Shown: positions 1-6,979 of the stretch, piece by piece | How positions within the stretch are numbered: the stretch's first letter is position 1 | How the letters are laid out: each line of letters opens with the position of its first letter | Assembly (NCBI GenBank): GCA_045539925.1 | Contig: JAZQGH010000041.1 | Span: 1-11,885 of the forward strand | From: SFWF01 sp045539925 | GTDB taxonomy: Bacteria; Bacillota; Clostridia; Oscillospirales; Acutalibacteraceae | Length of the DNA stretch: 11,885 bases | Direction of reading: 5' to 3' | The notes under the pieces: model-generated | Databases searched by the model: none | What the model was told of the DNA's origin: nothing | The model's input: the letters and a program-made list of their open reading frames with translations, nothing else | Translations under genes and position numbers: made by a program

Positions 1-641
1 CTGATCTCCATCTGCGGCTCTTGAAGGATCACGGCTGGAACGCATATTTCCCTGTAGATCTGATGGATGCCCAGGGCCCGGACCTGGAGCTGGATATCCC
101 CAACGGCAAGCGGATCCAGAAGAACTATGTTGGCAAGAATCTTCAGAATTATGATTCCATGCTGGTGCTCTCCCATTTCAAGGGGCATCCCATGGGTGGC
201 TATGGCGGCGCGCTGAAGCAGCTGTCTATCGGTGTTGCATCCTCCTTTGGCAAGGCGTACATCCACGGCGCAGGCGTTCCTGAGAACATCTGGACCGCCG
301 ATCACGACTCCTTCCTTGAGTCTATGGCAGACGCGGCAGGCTCGGTTGTCGAGTACTTTAAGGGCAACATTCTCTACGTCAACGTAATGAAGAATATGAG
401 CGTTGACTGCGACTGCTGTGCGGTTGCAGAGGATCCCTGCATTGCTGATATCGGTATACTTGTATCCGACGATCCTATCGCTATCGACCAGGCCTGCATT
501 GATCTCGTTTATGCCTGCTCCGATCCCGGTAAGCCCCACCTTATCGAACGAATTGAGTCGAGAAACGGTGTTCATACCATCGAGGCGGCAGCCGCACTTG
601 GCTACGGAAGCCGCGAATATGAGCTTATCGAGGTAGAGTGA
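1..641 (+). CDS. DUF362 domain protein, 5' end missing
   Basis: The gene is cut by the left edge of the window. The frame is open from position 3 (codons D-L-H-L-R-L before the TTG at 21), so the TTG is internal rather than a start. The run HFKGHPMGGYGGALKQL followed by GVASSFGKAYIH is the hallmark of DUF362 proteins, often found fused to or beside 4Fe-4S ferredoxin domains. A cysteine cluster (DCDCCAVAEDPC) and a segment reading DPIAIDQACIDLVY follow, both typical of the C-terminal half. The function of DUF362 is not established; a redox or metal-cluster role is often guessed from the cysteines. The gene is visibly richer in G and C than the next 1.7 kb. No clear hairpin terminator follows the TGA stop. 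Confidence 0.85.
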   Translation, partial: DLHLRLLKDHGWNAYFPVDLMDAQGPDLELDIPNGKRIQKNYVGKNLQNYDSMLVLSHFKGHPMGGYGGALKQLSIGVASSFGKAYIHGAGVPENIWTADHDSFLESMADAAGSVVEYFKGNILYVNVMKNMSVDCDCCAVAEDPCIADIGILVSDDPIAIDQACIDLVYACSDPGKPHLIERIESRNGVHTIEAAAALGYGSREYELIEVE

Positions 642-660
642 TTTAATAAGGATTTAATAG
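640..660. repeat. short tandem repeat at the DUF362 stop codon
   Basis: The sequence GATTTAATA occurs at 640-648 and again at 651-659, eleven bases apart, starting inside the stop codon of the DUF362 gene. It marks the point where GC-rich coding sequence changes to AT-rich sequence. It may be a small duplication at an insertion boundary or chance. Confidence 0.4.
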
Positions 661-690
661 CCACTTTTGCACATTTTATAGATCTGCGTA

Positions 691-709
691 GCAACGCTTT
701 TGACAACAG
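691..709. repeat. direct repeat, left copy, before DUF4304 gene
   Basis: The 19-mer GCAACGCTTTTGACAACAG occurs here and again, identical, at 1521-1539. One mismatch (T or C) and then TTG extend the match to 22 of 23 bases. The copies lie exactly 830 bp apart and enclose the DUF4304 gene. An exact 19-mer pair is not expected by chance in 12 kb. The left copy lies 26 bases upstream of the start codon. Boundary repeats of a mobile gene cassette or an integration target duplication are the likeliest readings. Confidence 0.8.
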
Positions 710-735
710 TTTGGATTTTTACGAAAGGAAATAAA

Positions 736-1491
736 ATGCTTAGCAAAAAAACGAACGAAATTAACACAACTCAAATTGTGGATAAAATTGAATCGGCGGT
801 CTTAGATTTCGTGAAGCCTTACGGATTCAAGAAACATGGAAGAACTTTACATCGTTTTGTTTCGGGAGACATTTCACAAGTGATTCATTTTCAAAGCGGA
901 ATGCCCACAAAAGGAATGAAAGGGCTTCTGTGCGTAAATATTGGTATTCGCATTCCAGAATGTTCGGAAAGAACCTTTCATCCCATAAATGATAAAAAGT
1001 ATTATCAAGAGTATGAATGCACAATTCGTTCAAGATTGGGAACGGTTAGTCAACAAAAAGAAACTTGGTACGACCTTACAAAACCAACTGATAAAATTAT
1101 AAACAGTATTCTTAAAGAATTACGTGATGTTGTTTTGCCAGTGTTTGAAGTTTTGAAAAACAGAAAATCTATACTTAAATTTAGAGAAAAATACTCTTCA
1201 TTTGATACATTTAGTAGTAGAAAACTTTTAGACGAATGCATGATAAACGGACATCTAGGCGATATTGAAAAGGCAACAGAACTGTTTGAAGCATATTACA
1301 AAACCGCTGTTGATGATTATAACGATAAGATGCAAAACGGTATACAATACTACTTAAAAAAAGGCAATCGAATTGTGTATATGGGACAAGTAATTACCGC
1401 AGAAAAAGATGGGTATGTATCTTTACGCGGAGCAAATCACGCGCATATTGATTACCTTGATGAATTAGCCACAAAGCTTGGATTAAGATAA
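736..1491 (+). CDS. DUF4304 domain protein in a repeat-flanked cassette
   Basis: Predicted 251 residues. The ATG at 736 is chosen because GAAAGGAA lies just upstream at good spacing; the in-frame TTG at 700 lies inside the direct repeat and lacks a ribosome site. Residues 30-53 (GFKKHGRTLHR, then DISQVIHFQ) and the later LLCVNIGIRIPE stretch match the pattern of DUF4304, a family of unknown function found as single accessory genes in many bacteria. There is no signal peptide or membrane segment, so a cytosolic protein is expected. The C-terminal half (from about 150) is charged and helical and carries no recognised motif. The gene is AT-rich compared with the DUF362 gene and sits alone between two 19-bp direct repeats, which points to acquisition as a unit. 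The DUF4304 call rests on remembered family features. Confidence 0.75.
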   Translation: MLSKKTNEINTTQIVDKIESAVLDFVKPYGFKKHGRTLHRFVSGDISQVIHFQSGMPTKGMKGLLCVNIGIRIPECSERTFHPINDKKYYQEYECTIRSRLGTVSQQKETWYDLTKPTDKIINSILKELRDVVLPVFEVLKNRKSILKFREKYSSFDTFSSRKLLDECMINGHLGDIEKATELFEAYYKTAVDDYNDKMQNGIQYYLKKGNRIVYMGQVITAEKDGYVSLRGANHAHIDYLDELATKLGLR

Positions 1492-1520
1492 TTTGTTGCG
1501 AAATTTGATACCATAGCATG

Positions 1521-1539
1521 GCAACGCTTTTGACAACAG
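1521..1539. repeat. direct repeat, right copy, after DUF4304 gene
   Basis: Identical to 691-709 over 19 bases. It lies 30 bases after the DUF4304 stop. Here GTTGC at 1495-1499 can pair with GCAAC at 1521-1525 around a 21-base loop, so this copy can form the foot of a hairpin that the left copy forms less well (TTGC/GCAA). The repeat contains TTGACA, but no -10 box lies at a proper distance downstream of either copy. Confidence 0.8.
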
Positions 1540-1590
1540 CTTGAAGATATATTGTGGATAATGAAGATAAAATAAAGCAAAAGCAGTCGC

Positions 1591-1610
1591 AAAACACACT
1601 AAAACACACT
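1591..1610. repeat. 10-bp perfect tandem duplication
   Basis: AAAACACACT is repeated twice head to tail between the cassette repeat and the lipoprotein gene. TAAAGCAAA at 1573-1581 and TTTGCTTTA at 1631-1639 form a 9-bp inverted pair around it. No function is evident. Confidence 0.6.
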
Positions 1611-1676
1611 AGAAATAACCCCTATTAAAATTTGCTTTAGAGGTGAAATAAGCTACAAGCGGTTGGGAGGTTTTAA

Positions 1677-2225
1677 ATGAAAAAACTACTTTGTATAATA
1701 TTAGTTGCTTTTATGGCAGTCACATCATTAACCTGTTGCGACAGAAAAAAGGAGGATGGTACTATGGAGTTCAATTTTGAGTCGCTTGATTTTTCCGCAT
1801 ATAACGGTGGAGCTTATTTAATGGATTTTGGTGAAATGTCCTCGCAGGAAGATGCCGCTATCGTTGAAGGAAAATTGCTTACCGCGTTTGGAAGCCCCGT
1901 AGAAACCTCTGAAAACTATGAGAACTCATTTAACTATTTTATACGTGCCACCGCAAACGATGGACGTAGTGTTGTATTAAATGTTTATAGTGTGGGGGTC
2001 GTTCACATAGGAGCCTCTCAAAGAGATGAAATTACTATACAAGCAGCAAATGCTCTTGTTGAATATGTAAATGCATTCAAGCCTACCGATTATGAGCGTA
2101 CCGTTTATTATTTGGATTTTGATTTGCAAATTGATATTCAGGTAAAGAATGGTATGGTTACAATTAACGAATCTCAAATATCAGAGGAAAAGTCATCTGA
2201 ATTATTTGATGAATTCTATAAATGA
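1677..2225 (+). CDS. small lipoprotein of unknown function
   Basis: Predicted 182 residues, starting at ATG 1677 behind GGGAGG at 1665-1670, an excellent ribosome site. The N-terminus (MKKLLCIILVAFMAVTSLTCC) is a short lipoprotein signal: two lysines, a hydrophobic stretch, and cysteines at 20 and 21. C21 fits the lipidation position of a lipobox LTC-C, with an unusual cysteine at -1; C20 is the alternative. The mature part is acidic and soluble, and would be tethered on the outer face of the cytoplasmic membrane. No conserved domain is recognised. No good promoter is seen in the 137 bases between the cassette repeat and this gene, and no clear terminator after it. It shares the AT-rich composition of the DUF4304 gene and may belong to the same accessory island. 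Confidence 0.75.
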   Translation: MKKLLCIILVAFMAVTSLTCCDRKKEDGTMEFNFESLDFSAYNGGAYLMDFGEMSSQEDAAIVEGKLLTAFGSPVETSENYENSFNYFIRATANDGRSVVLNVYSVGVVHIGASQRDEITIQAANALVEYVNAFKPTDYERTVYYLDFDLQIDIQVKNGMVTINESQISEEKSSELFDEFYK

Positions 2226-2367
2226 TTTTATGATACCGTTTTCAAACCGTTTTTGTAAATACCATAGATAATACAAATCTCGGTAATACACACAAAAAAC
2301 GCAAAAAGGCCTTATTTTATTCATTATTATGCTAATTAAACTAAGTGAAGTGATTTTCCCGCAAGGG

Positions 2368-2396
2368 TTGACATAACCGAAAAAATATTGTAAAAT
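2368..2396 (+). promoter_or_regulatory. sigma-A promoter of the PRTase-like gene
   Basis: TTGACA at 2368-2373 and TAAAAT at 2391-2396 are separated by exactly 17 bases. Transcription would start near 2403, about 34 bases before the start codon at 2437. A short dyad (GGTT-N5-AACC, 2366-2378) overlaps the -35 box and could be an operator, though four-base arms are weak evidence. Confidence 0.8.
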
Positions 2397-2436
2397 AGAC
2401 ACATCAATCTCACTTTTATAAAAAGGAGCGAGTCTT

Positions 2437-3081
2437 ATGTATTCCGACAACAATATCACCATAACCACCAAAAGGCAGAATCTTCCCCTGAGAATTCAGC
2501 GTGGACATTTTGCCACCAGCCACAGCCATATTAACTACTTTATCGACGTTACTATGCTTAAGACCCGTCTTTCGGAGGCGAAGGCTGTTGCCGAGGAGAT
2601 ACTTTCCTATTACCAGACCACTACCGTAATCGATACTATACTTTGCCTTGACGGTATGGAGGTTGTAGGCGCCTGCCTCGGAGAGCTGCTGACAAGCAAC
2701 AACTTTATGAATCTTAACGCGCACCAGACTATATACGTGGTTACTCCCGAGCACACCTCCGGCAGCCAGATCATCTTCCGCGACAATATCGCACCTGCGA
2801 TAACAGGCAAAAACGTGCTGATCCTTGCCGCATCGGTGGTTACCGGATATACTGCAAAGTCGGCTATGGAGGCCATCACCTACTACGGAGGAAGGGTTGC
2901 AGGCATAGCATCAATATTTGCTACCGTTGACAACTACCTCGGTCATAAGGTTGTTTCGGCCTTCAATCCCAATGACCTGCCGGGATACAGCTCCTTTGCT
3001 CCCCACGAGTGCCCTATGTGCAGAAAAGGCGAAAGGCTTCAGGGCTTGGTAAACAGCTTTGGCTTCTCGAAGCTGTACTAA
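2437..3081 (+). CDS. phosphoribosyltransferase-fold protein with altered PRPP loop
   Basis: Predicted 214 residues; the ATG is preceded by GGAG at 2425-2428. Residues 127-142 (VLILAASVVTGYTAKS) occupy the place of the type I phosphoribosyltransferase PRPP loop, usually a hydrophobic strand, two acidic residues, then T-T-G-x-T. Here the acidic pair is Ala131-Ala132 while the TGYT part is kept. The protein ends with a CPMC motif (192-195) and a conserved-looking tail (LVNSFGFSKLY). No signal peptide is present, so it is cytosolic. Databases commonly label such proteins orotate phosphoribosyltransferase-like, but loss of the acidic pair makes catalysis doubtful. A nucleotide-sensing or salvage-related role is possible. 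A lipoprotein gene follows 33 bases later with no terminator between, so the two are probably co-transcribed. Confidence 0.75.
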   Translation: MYSDNNITITTKRQNLPLRIQRGHFATSHSHINYFIDVTMLKTRLSEAKAVAEEILSYYQTTTVIDTILCLDGMEVVGACLGELLTSNNFMNLNAHQTIYVVTPEHTSGSQIIFRDNIAPAITGKNVLILAASVVTGYTAKSAMEAITYYGGRVAGIASIFATVDNYLGHKVVSAFNPNDLPGYSSFAPHECPMCRKGERLQGLVNSFGFSKLY

Positions 3082-3114
3082 CTCAGCATAAAAAGAAAAA
3101 TGGGAGGTAATGAA

Positions 3115-3603
3115 ATGAAATCAAATATTCTGCTTAAGAGTTTTTCTTTGATGATTCTTTGTATTTTGCTTTTATTTTCATTTACCGGGTGCATAAGCGA
3201 GAGTTTTTCCTTCGCATTTTCGCACTCTCCCGATAATGTTCGTTTTATGAGAGTATACAACACCTTCGACAGTGTTGGCCACCCGAAGGATCTTCCTTAT
3301 AGTGATCTTGTCTGTGAGATCCACCCCGAAAGATATTCGGATATTATGGAAAAAATTGAAGGCTATTCCTTTGATTTTACAATGTTACTTATAGCAAATG
3401 CTCCCTCTCCCAGCTTTCAGTACTGCGGATATATATTGTACATAGAGTACACCGATGGTGAAAGTTCTGTATTAGACTTAAATACAAGACAGAATCTTGA
3501 TATTGATGGCAATGCCATAGATCCCGACAGATATTGTTTTTACGGCTATTCGGAAGAATTTGATGAACTATTAAAGGAGTTGGCGGGCGAAAGCACCGAA
3601 TAA
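3115..3603 (+). CDS. lipoprotein of unknown function
   Basis: Predicted 162 residues. The ATG at 3115 is preferred because GGGAGG (3102-3107) lies 7 bases upstream; the in-frame ATG at 3100 overlaps that ribosome site. The N-terminus has a lysine, a long leucine/isoleucine/phenylalanine core and a lipobox FTG-C with Cys26 as the lipidated residue. The exported part is about 135 residues, acidic, with tyrosine-rich stretches near the end (DRYCFYGYSEEFDELL), and belongs to no family I recognise. It probably shares the transcript from the 2368 promoter and ends at the hairpin at 3605. Composition is intermediate between the GC-rich core genes and the AT-rich island. Confidence 0.75.
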   Translation: MKSNILLKSFSLMILCILLLFSFTGCISESFSFAFSHSPDNVRFMRVYNTFDSVGHPKDLPYSDLVCEIHPERYSDIMEKIEGYSFDFTMLLIANAPSPSFQYCGYILYIEYTDGESSVLDLNTRQNLDIDGNAIDPDRYCFYGYSEEFDELLKELAGESTE

Positions 3604-3604
3604 T

Positions 3605-3636
3605 AAAAGCCGATGGGCATTTGCTCATCGGCTTTT
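3605..3636. terminator. bidirectional intrinsic terminator
   Basis: An 11-bp stem (AGCCGATGGGC with GCTCATCGGCT, one G-U pair) around the loop ATTT is followed by T5 on the plus strand and by TTTTA on the minus strand. It lies between two convergent transcription units: the lipoprotein gene ending at 3603 and the minus-strand operon ending at 3660. Confidence 0.9.
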
Positions 3637-3659
3637 TAGTTTGCTTTTTGTTTTCTGTT

Positions 3660-4037
3660 TTACTTTACGGCTTCCTGGTTTGCAAGGGACCTTGAGTAAA
3701 GATATGATGTAAGCATATGAAGAGTGGCAAGGATAGTAAAATAGAGCCCAAAGCCGTTAGAAAGAAACGGATACATAAATCCGCAGGCAAGAAGCGCCGC
3801 GATGCTCTCGGGAAGGAGGCTTCTATCCCTTCTTATTACGGTGAAGAGACCGAGAAGAAAAGCGCCCGCACCAAGGATGAGACGGAGGAGCATCTGTATA
3901 AATGCCAGCGCCTGCGACTCAAAGAGAAGGAAATCACCCGAGAAAAGCAGATATCCTTCTATGAAAACGAACACCGCGCCGATCAGCATAACAAGGGCGG
4001 ATGTCACAATATTAAGTATACGTGTCAGAGTTTTCAT
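3660..4037 (-). CDS. four-helix integral membrane protein
   Basis: Predicted 125 residues, mostly hydrophobic. Likely transmembrane helices lie at about 7-26, 44-67, 74-92 and 95-113, with a basic patch (RRDR, 69-72) between the second and third that should face the cytoplasm. No family is recognised. Its ATG overlaps the stop of the upstream PI-PLC gene by four bases (ATGA), and its ribosome site GGGAGG lies inside the end of that gene, so the two are translationally coupled. It is the last gene of a five-gene minus-strand operon and is followed by the terminator at 3605-3636. The coupling suggests a job linked to the phospholipase, such as membrane placement, but nothing in the sequence proves this. 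Confidence 0.75.
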   Translation of the reverse strand: MKTLTRILNIVTSALVMLIGAVFVFIEGYLLFSGDFLLFESQALAFIQMLLRLILGAGAFLLGLFTVIRRDRSLLPESIAALLACGFMYPFLSNGFGLYFTILATLHMLTSYLYSRSLANQEAVK

Positions 4038-4936
4038 GCAAAGTTCCTCCCTATAATAGCCTCACAAAGCTCGGAGGTAATAAAATCGCAGAGGAATACA
4101 CACCCGCCGTTCATCGACGGAAGATTATCAATAAGCCAAGGGTTGATCTTAAGTGCGGGAGTACCTGCATAAGTGGGCGGAAAGCCGTCGGGATAATAGC
4201 AGCTTGTAAAATTAAGAACAAGAGCATACTCGCCTGAGGATGCGACCGTCACAGCCGACCCGATCTCGCCGATCTTCTCATCCGCGGAATCTACCTGATA
4301 TTTATCCTGCACGTAAAGCTCTCCGAGAGAGAAGGAGGTAGAATCCTGCCAGCCATCATATGCGGGGACACCTATGGTGGAGCCGTAATATCTTGAAATA
4401 ACGTGAAGCCTGCCTCTTGCCTCGCCTACGGTTTTCGGCAGGGTGCTTTCTTGATTTACGACACTCTCGCCCTTCAGCATCTTTTCGAGAGTCTCCGTGA
4501 AATCAACGTCGGAGTTTGCGGCAGAGTTATCCTCCTTAAAGGATACAAAAATAAACTCATCGGGATTTTCCTTAAGAAAATCAGTCATATCTCTCAGCAG
4601 GTTGTCAAAATCGGTATTCTGATCCACGAAGCTATGCACGACCACCAGTCTGTTATTCTTAAGCTGAAGCCTGATATCAAAGAATCTGACACCAAGGCGA
4701 AGCTGCTCGGATATGGAAAGTGACTGGCACTTACCCGACAGATCTGCGATGGAGTGGGTGGCGCCCGAATCGTGTGTTCCCGGTATATAGAGGGTTTTTA
4801 TTTCTCTGGAGTCATCAAGCTCACCCATCCAGCGGCTGTTATCCTTACCTGCCGACTGAAGCGGAAGAGTAGCCAAAAGCGCTATTGCGCACACGATGAC
4901 AAGGCAAATGGCATTTATTATTTTAATTTTACTCAT
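4034..4936 (-). CDS. PI-PLC-like phosphodiesterase, secreted or membrane-anchored
   Basis: Predicted 300 residues. An N-terminal hydrophobic segment (about 6-28) after MSKIKI would export or anchor the enzyme. The rest follows bacterial phosphatidylinositol-specific phospholipase C: WMGELDD (36-42), YIPGTHDSG with His55 as probable general base, FFDIR with Arg89, VVVHS with His101 as probable general acid, and VSFKED with Lys134. The spacing His-Arg-His-Lys (34, 12, 33) is close to that of the Bacillus cereus enzyme (37, 13, 33). Family members cleave phosphatidylinositol or glycosyl-PI to diacylglycerol and cyclic inositol phosphate, without calcium. The His101 motif is VHS rather than HG, so substrate choice may differ. 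GGAGG lies upstream, and the start codon overlaps the stop of the PHP gene (TAATG), indicating coupled translation. Confidence 0.88.
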   Translation of the reverse strand: MSKIKIINAICLVIVCAIALLATLPLQSAGKDNSRWMGELDDSREIKTLYIPGTHDSGATHSIADLSGKCQSLSISEQLRLGVRFFDIRLQLKNNRLVVVHSFVDQNTDFDNLLRDMTDFLKENPDEFIFVSFKEDNSAANSDVDFTETLEKMLKGESVVNQESTLPKTVGEARGRLHVISRYYGSTIGVPAYDGWQDSTSFSLGELYVQDKYQVDSADEKIGEIGSAVTVASSGEYALVLNFTSCYYPDGFPPTYAGTPALKINPWLIDNLPSMNGGCVFLCDFITSELCEAIIGRNFA

Positions 4937-5790
4937 TACTTTCCTCCATAGAGAGCCCTGTGCTTCTTGAGAAGGGCGTGGTATACCTCATCTGAAATGC
5001 TGAGATTTCCTTTACCAACGCCGAGACGGACACCCGGCTTTATGTCTCCGTGATAATCACTGCCACCGCTTTCAAGAATACCGAAATCATGGGCGATCTG
5101 CTTCGCCGCGGCAATATCCTCATCCGAATAAGAGGAATGCATGGTCTCGATGGCGACGAGGCCCGAATCAATAAGCACGGGAAGAATTTCACGAAGCCTG
5201 TCCGCCGCGACCTCCTTCAAGGGATGGGCAAGGATAGGCAGAGCGCCGATCTCTTTTAAAAAGCCTATGGCATCGGTTAATTTAAGTCGTCTCGGAGGAA
5301 CGTAAAGACCGCATTTTTCGTCAAGTATTTTTTCAAAGGCCTCCTTTACCGAGGAGTAATACCCCTTCTCCACCAGCTCTGCGGCGATGTGGGCGCGGTT
5401 GGCGTTGCCCTTGATATTTCTCGCCTTGACGGTAGGATAATCGATGACCATTCCGCGCTCGGCAAGTTTTTTGCAAAGCTCAATATTGCTGTATTCCTTA
5501 AGGCTGATAAACTCGGCGCAAAGGCTCTCTACCCTCTCATAATTCTCAGGCGGAATGAAGAGACCTATAAGATGGAATTCCTTACCCTCGTGCTCGGTGG
5601 AAAGCTCGGTGCCGCCGATGGCAACAACCCCCTCCCTCTCGGCCAGGGATAGAAATTCGGGAAGTCCGGTCACGGTATTGTGATCGGTCAGAGCTATGAT
5701 AAGCCCCTTTTCCTTAGCGGCCGAAACAAGCTCGGATACAGTGCTGCTGCCGTCGGAATGATTGGTATGTGTATGAAGATCGCAAGACAT
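4936..5790 (-). CDS. PHP-domain metal-dependent phosphoesterase
   Basis: Predicted 284 residues from the ATG at 5790, which has GGGAGG seven bases upstream; the in-frame ATG at 5805 overlaps that ribosome site. All metal-binding motifs of a PHP phosphoesterase are visible: HTHTNHSDG (His6, His8, Asp13), LTDHNT (Asp36, His37), GTELS (Glu62), His73, AHP (His189), TMHSS (His218) and GSDYHG (Asp245, His247). The length and the helical insert between about 100 and 180 resemble the YciV/TrpH branch, which includes nucleoside 3',5'-bisphosphate phosphatase and an RNA 5'-exonuclease. There is no signal peptide, so it acts in the cytosol. The call as a PHP phosphoesterase is firm; the substrate cannot be assigned from sequence alone. 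A 21-base gap separates it from the SGNH gene upstream. Confidence 0.92.
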   Translation of the reverse strand: MSCDLHTHTNHSDGSSTVSELVSAAKEKGLIIALTDHNTVTGLPEFLSLAEREGVVAIGGTELSTEHEGKEFHLIGLFIPPENYERVESLCAEFISLKEYSNIELCKKLAERGMVIDYPTVKARNIKGNANRAHIAAELVEKGYYSSVKEAFEKILDEKCGLYVPPRRLKLTDAIGFLKEIGALPILAHPLKEVAADRLREILPVLIDSGLVAIETMHSSYSDEDIAAAKQIAHDFGILESGGSDYHGDIKPGVRLGVGKGNLSISDEVYHALLKKHRALYGGK

Positions 5791-5811
5791 AATAATGCCT
5801 CCCATTTCCCG

Positions 5812-6570
5812 TTATTTTTCGCCCGAAAGATAGGGCTTGATAAGCTGTGTCCATACCGACAGGCCCTTGTAATTAAGATGCAGGCCGTCATCGCTGTATT
5901 CTCTGATAAGATGGTTGTTCTCATCGGCGAGGAGCGAGAAAAGATCAAGATATGTAGCGCCATTTTCGCCCGCAATACGGCGGATGCTTTCATTGATGCT
6001 GAGGATCTTGGGTGTGGTTTCGGCAATCCTTACGTGACCCGACTCCTCGATCTGGGAATTCTGCGGTATTATGGACATACAGTAAAGCTCCACGTCGGGA
6101 AGAGCTCCATATATTTCATCAATAATTTTTTCATATCTCTCGACGATCCCCTCCTCGTCAAGACCGCCGTTGATGTCATTAGTGCCTATCATAAGCACCA
6201 CGACAGAGGGCTTGATATCGAATACCGAGATTTTAAGCCTTTTCAGAACACCCGACGTAGTATCTCCGCCAATGCCACGGTTATAGCAGGCCAGAGGAAG
6301 ATCGGCATAATGCTCGTCAAGAATATAAAGATCTGTTATAGAGTCACCGATAAATACTATCTGCCCATTGGCAGAATTAACGTTCTGGGTAATATATGAC
6401 TGACATTTGTTGTCATAATACTTTTGCATATCGGTTCGACCGTCGGTATTCTCACTTCCTCCGGGATTTACGGCCAGAACCACTACCGTGGTCGCCAGCG
6501 TGAAAATAAGGATGATAGCGAGGATATTGATCACGGTGTATTTGTTTACTTTTTCTTTAAGAATTTTCAT
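5812..6570 (-). CDS. SGNH/GDSL-family esterase, membrane-anchored
   Basis: Predicted 252 residues. A basic N-terminus and a hydrophobic helix (about 12-34) followed by a polar linker suggest a membrane anchor with the enzyme outside the cell. The four SGNH blocks are intact: FIGDSITD (Ser77 nucleophile), NRGIGGDT (Gly of block II), MIGTNDI (Asn131), and DDGLHLN (Asp228 and His231 of the triad). The family includes carbohydrate O-acetylesterases, lysophospholipases and platelet-activating factor acetylhydrolase-like enzymes; the GIGGDTT form is common in acetylesterases and PAF-type members. The start is fixed by GAGGAAG a few bases upstream. Only one base separates this gene from the stop of the MmcQ gene, so the two are translationally linked. 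The substrate is unknown. Confidence 0.9.
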   Translation of the reverse strand: MKILKEKVNKYTVINILAIILIFTLATTVVVLAVNPGGSENTDGRTDMQKYYDNKCQSYITQNVNSANGQIVFIGDSITDLYILDEHYADLPLACYNRGIGGDTTSGVLKRLKISVFDIKPSVVVLMIGTNDINGGLDEEGIVERYEKIIDEIYGALPDVELYCMSIIPQNSQIEESGHVRIAETTPKILSINESIRRIAGENGATYLDLFSLLADENNHLIREYSDDGLHLNYKGLSVWTQLIKPYLSGEK

Positions 6571-6571
6571 G

Positions 6572-6952
6572 TTATTTCTTCCTCTTAAGAATTCTTCTGC
6601 TTGTCAGATCATAGCTGATGCCGAGAAGCCAATCAATCATATCATCCTCACAGCTGCCGTCAAGGGCTACAGTAAGCCAATGGGTCTTGTTCATATGATA
6701 GGCTCTGAACACTCCCGACTCAACGCCTGCAATAGACTCTATAACCTCGGGCGCGCACTTAAGATTAACCACGTCTACGCTTCCCTCTCTTCCGGGTATA
6801 AGCCTGCCGTATGAAATATTCATAGCGATGGCAAACCATTTTTGGTTTTCCTCATGGCGAAAAACTCCCGTCTCAAAATCCTCCTCAAAGGGATAATCTG
6901 CCTTTATTGCGTATTTGTCAAGCACAAGTGCCTCGAATTCTAATCTGGTCAT
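6572..6952 (-). CDS. MmcQ/YjbR family protein
   Basis: Predicted 126 residues, the normal size for the family. The N-terminal pattern (ALVLDKYAIKADYPFEE), the central WFAIAMNI and the C-terminal HWLTVALDG, ending in a basic tail, match MmcQ/YjbR (DUF419), a small alpha/beta fold with a CyaY-like core that has been proposed to bind DNA; its role is unsettled. There is no export signal. AGGA lies 8 to 9 bases before the ATG. It is the first gene of the minus-strand operon, behind a strong promoter at 6980-7008. Its product has no obvious link to the lipid- and ester-hydrolysing genes downstream. Confidence 0.88.
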   Translation of the reverse strand: MTRLEFEALVLDKYAIKADYPFEEDFETGVFRHEENQKWFAIAMNISYGRLIPGREGSVDVVNLKCAPEVIESIAGVESGVFRAYHMNKTHWLTVALDGSCEDDMIDWLLGISYDLTSRRILKRKK

Positions 6953-6979
6953 AGCTTTTTCCTGATGCTTTTTTGTTTT

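Noticed and set aside
700..705. TTGACA inside the 19-bp repeat as a portable -35 box
   Set aside because: No -10 box at 16-18 bases downstream of either copy; at the right copy the nearest candidates are 12 and 21 bases away, and at the left copy the site would overlap the ribosome site.
1553..1561. Perfect DnaA box (TTATCCACA on the minus strand), with a near match at 10443-10451
   Set aside because: Single boxes far apart, with no cluster, AT-rich unwinding element or dnaA/dnaN gene nearby, do not support an origin.
5680..6399. 239-codon plus-strand open frame across the PHP and SGNH genes
   Set aside because: It lies opposite two genes with complete catalytic motifs, and has no ribosome site or recognisable domain.
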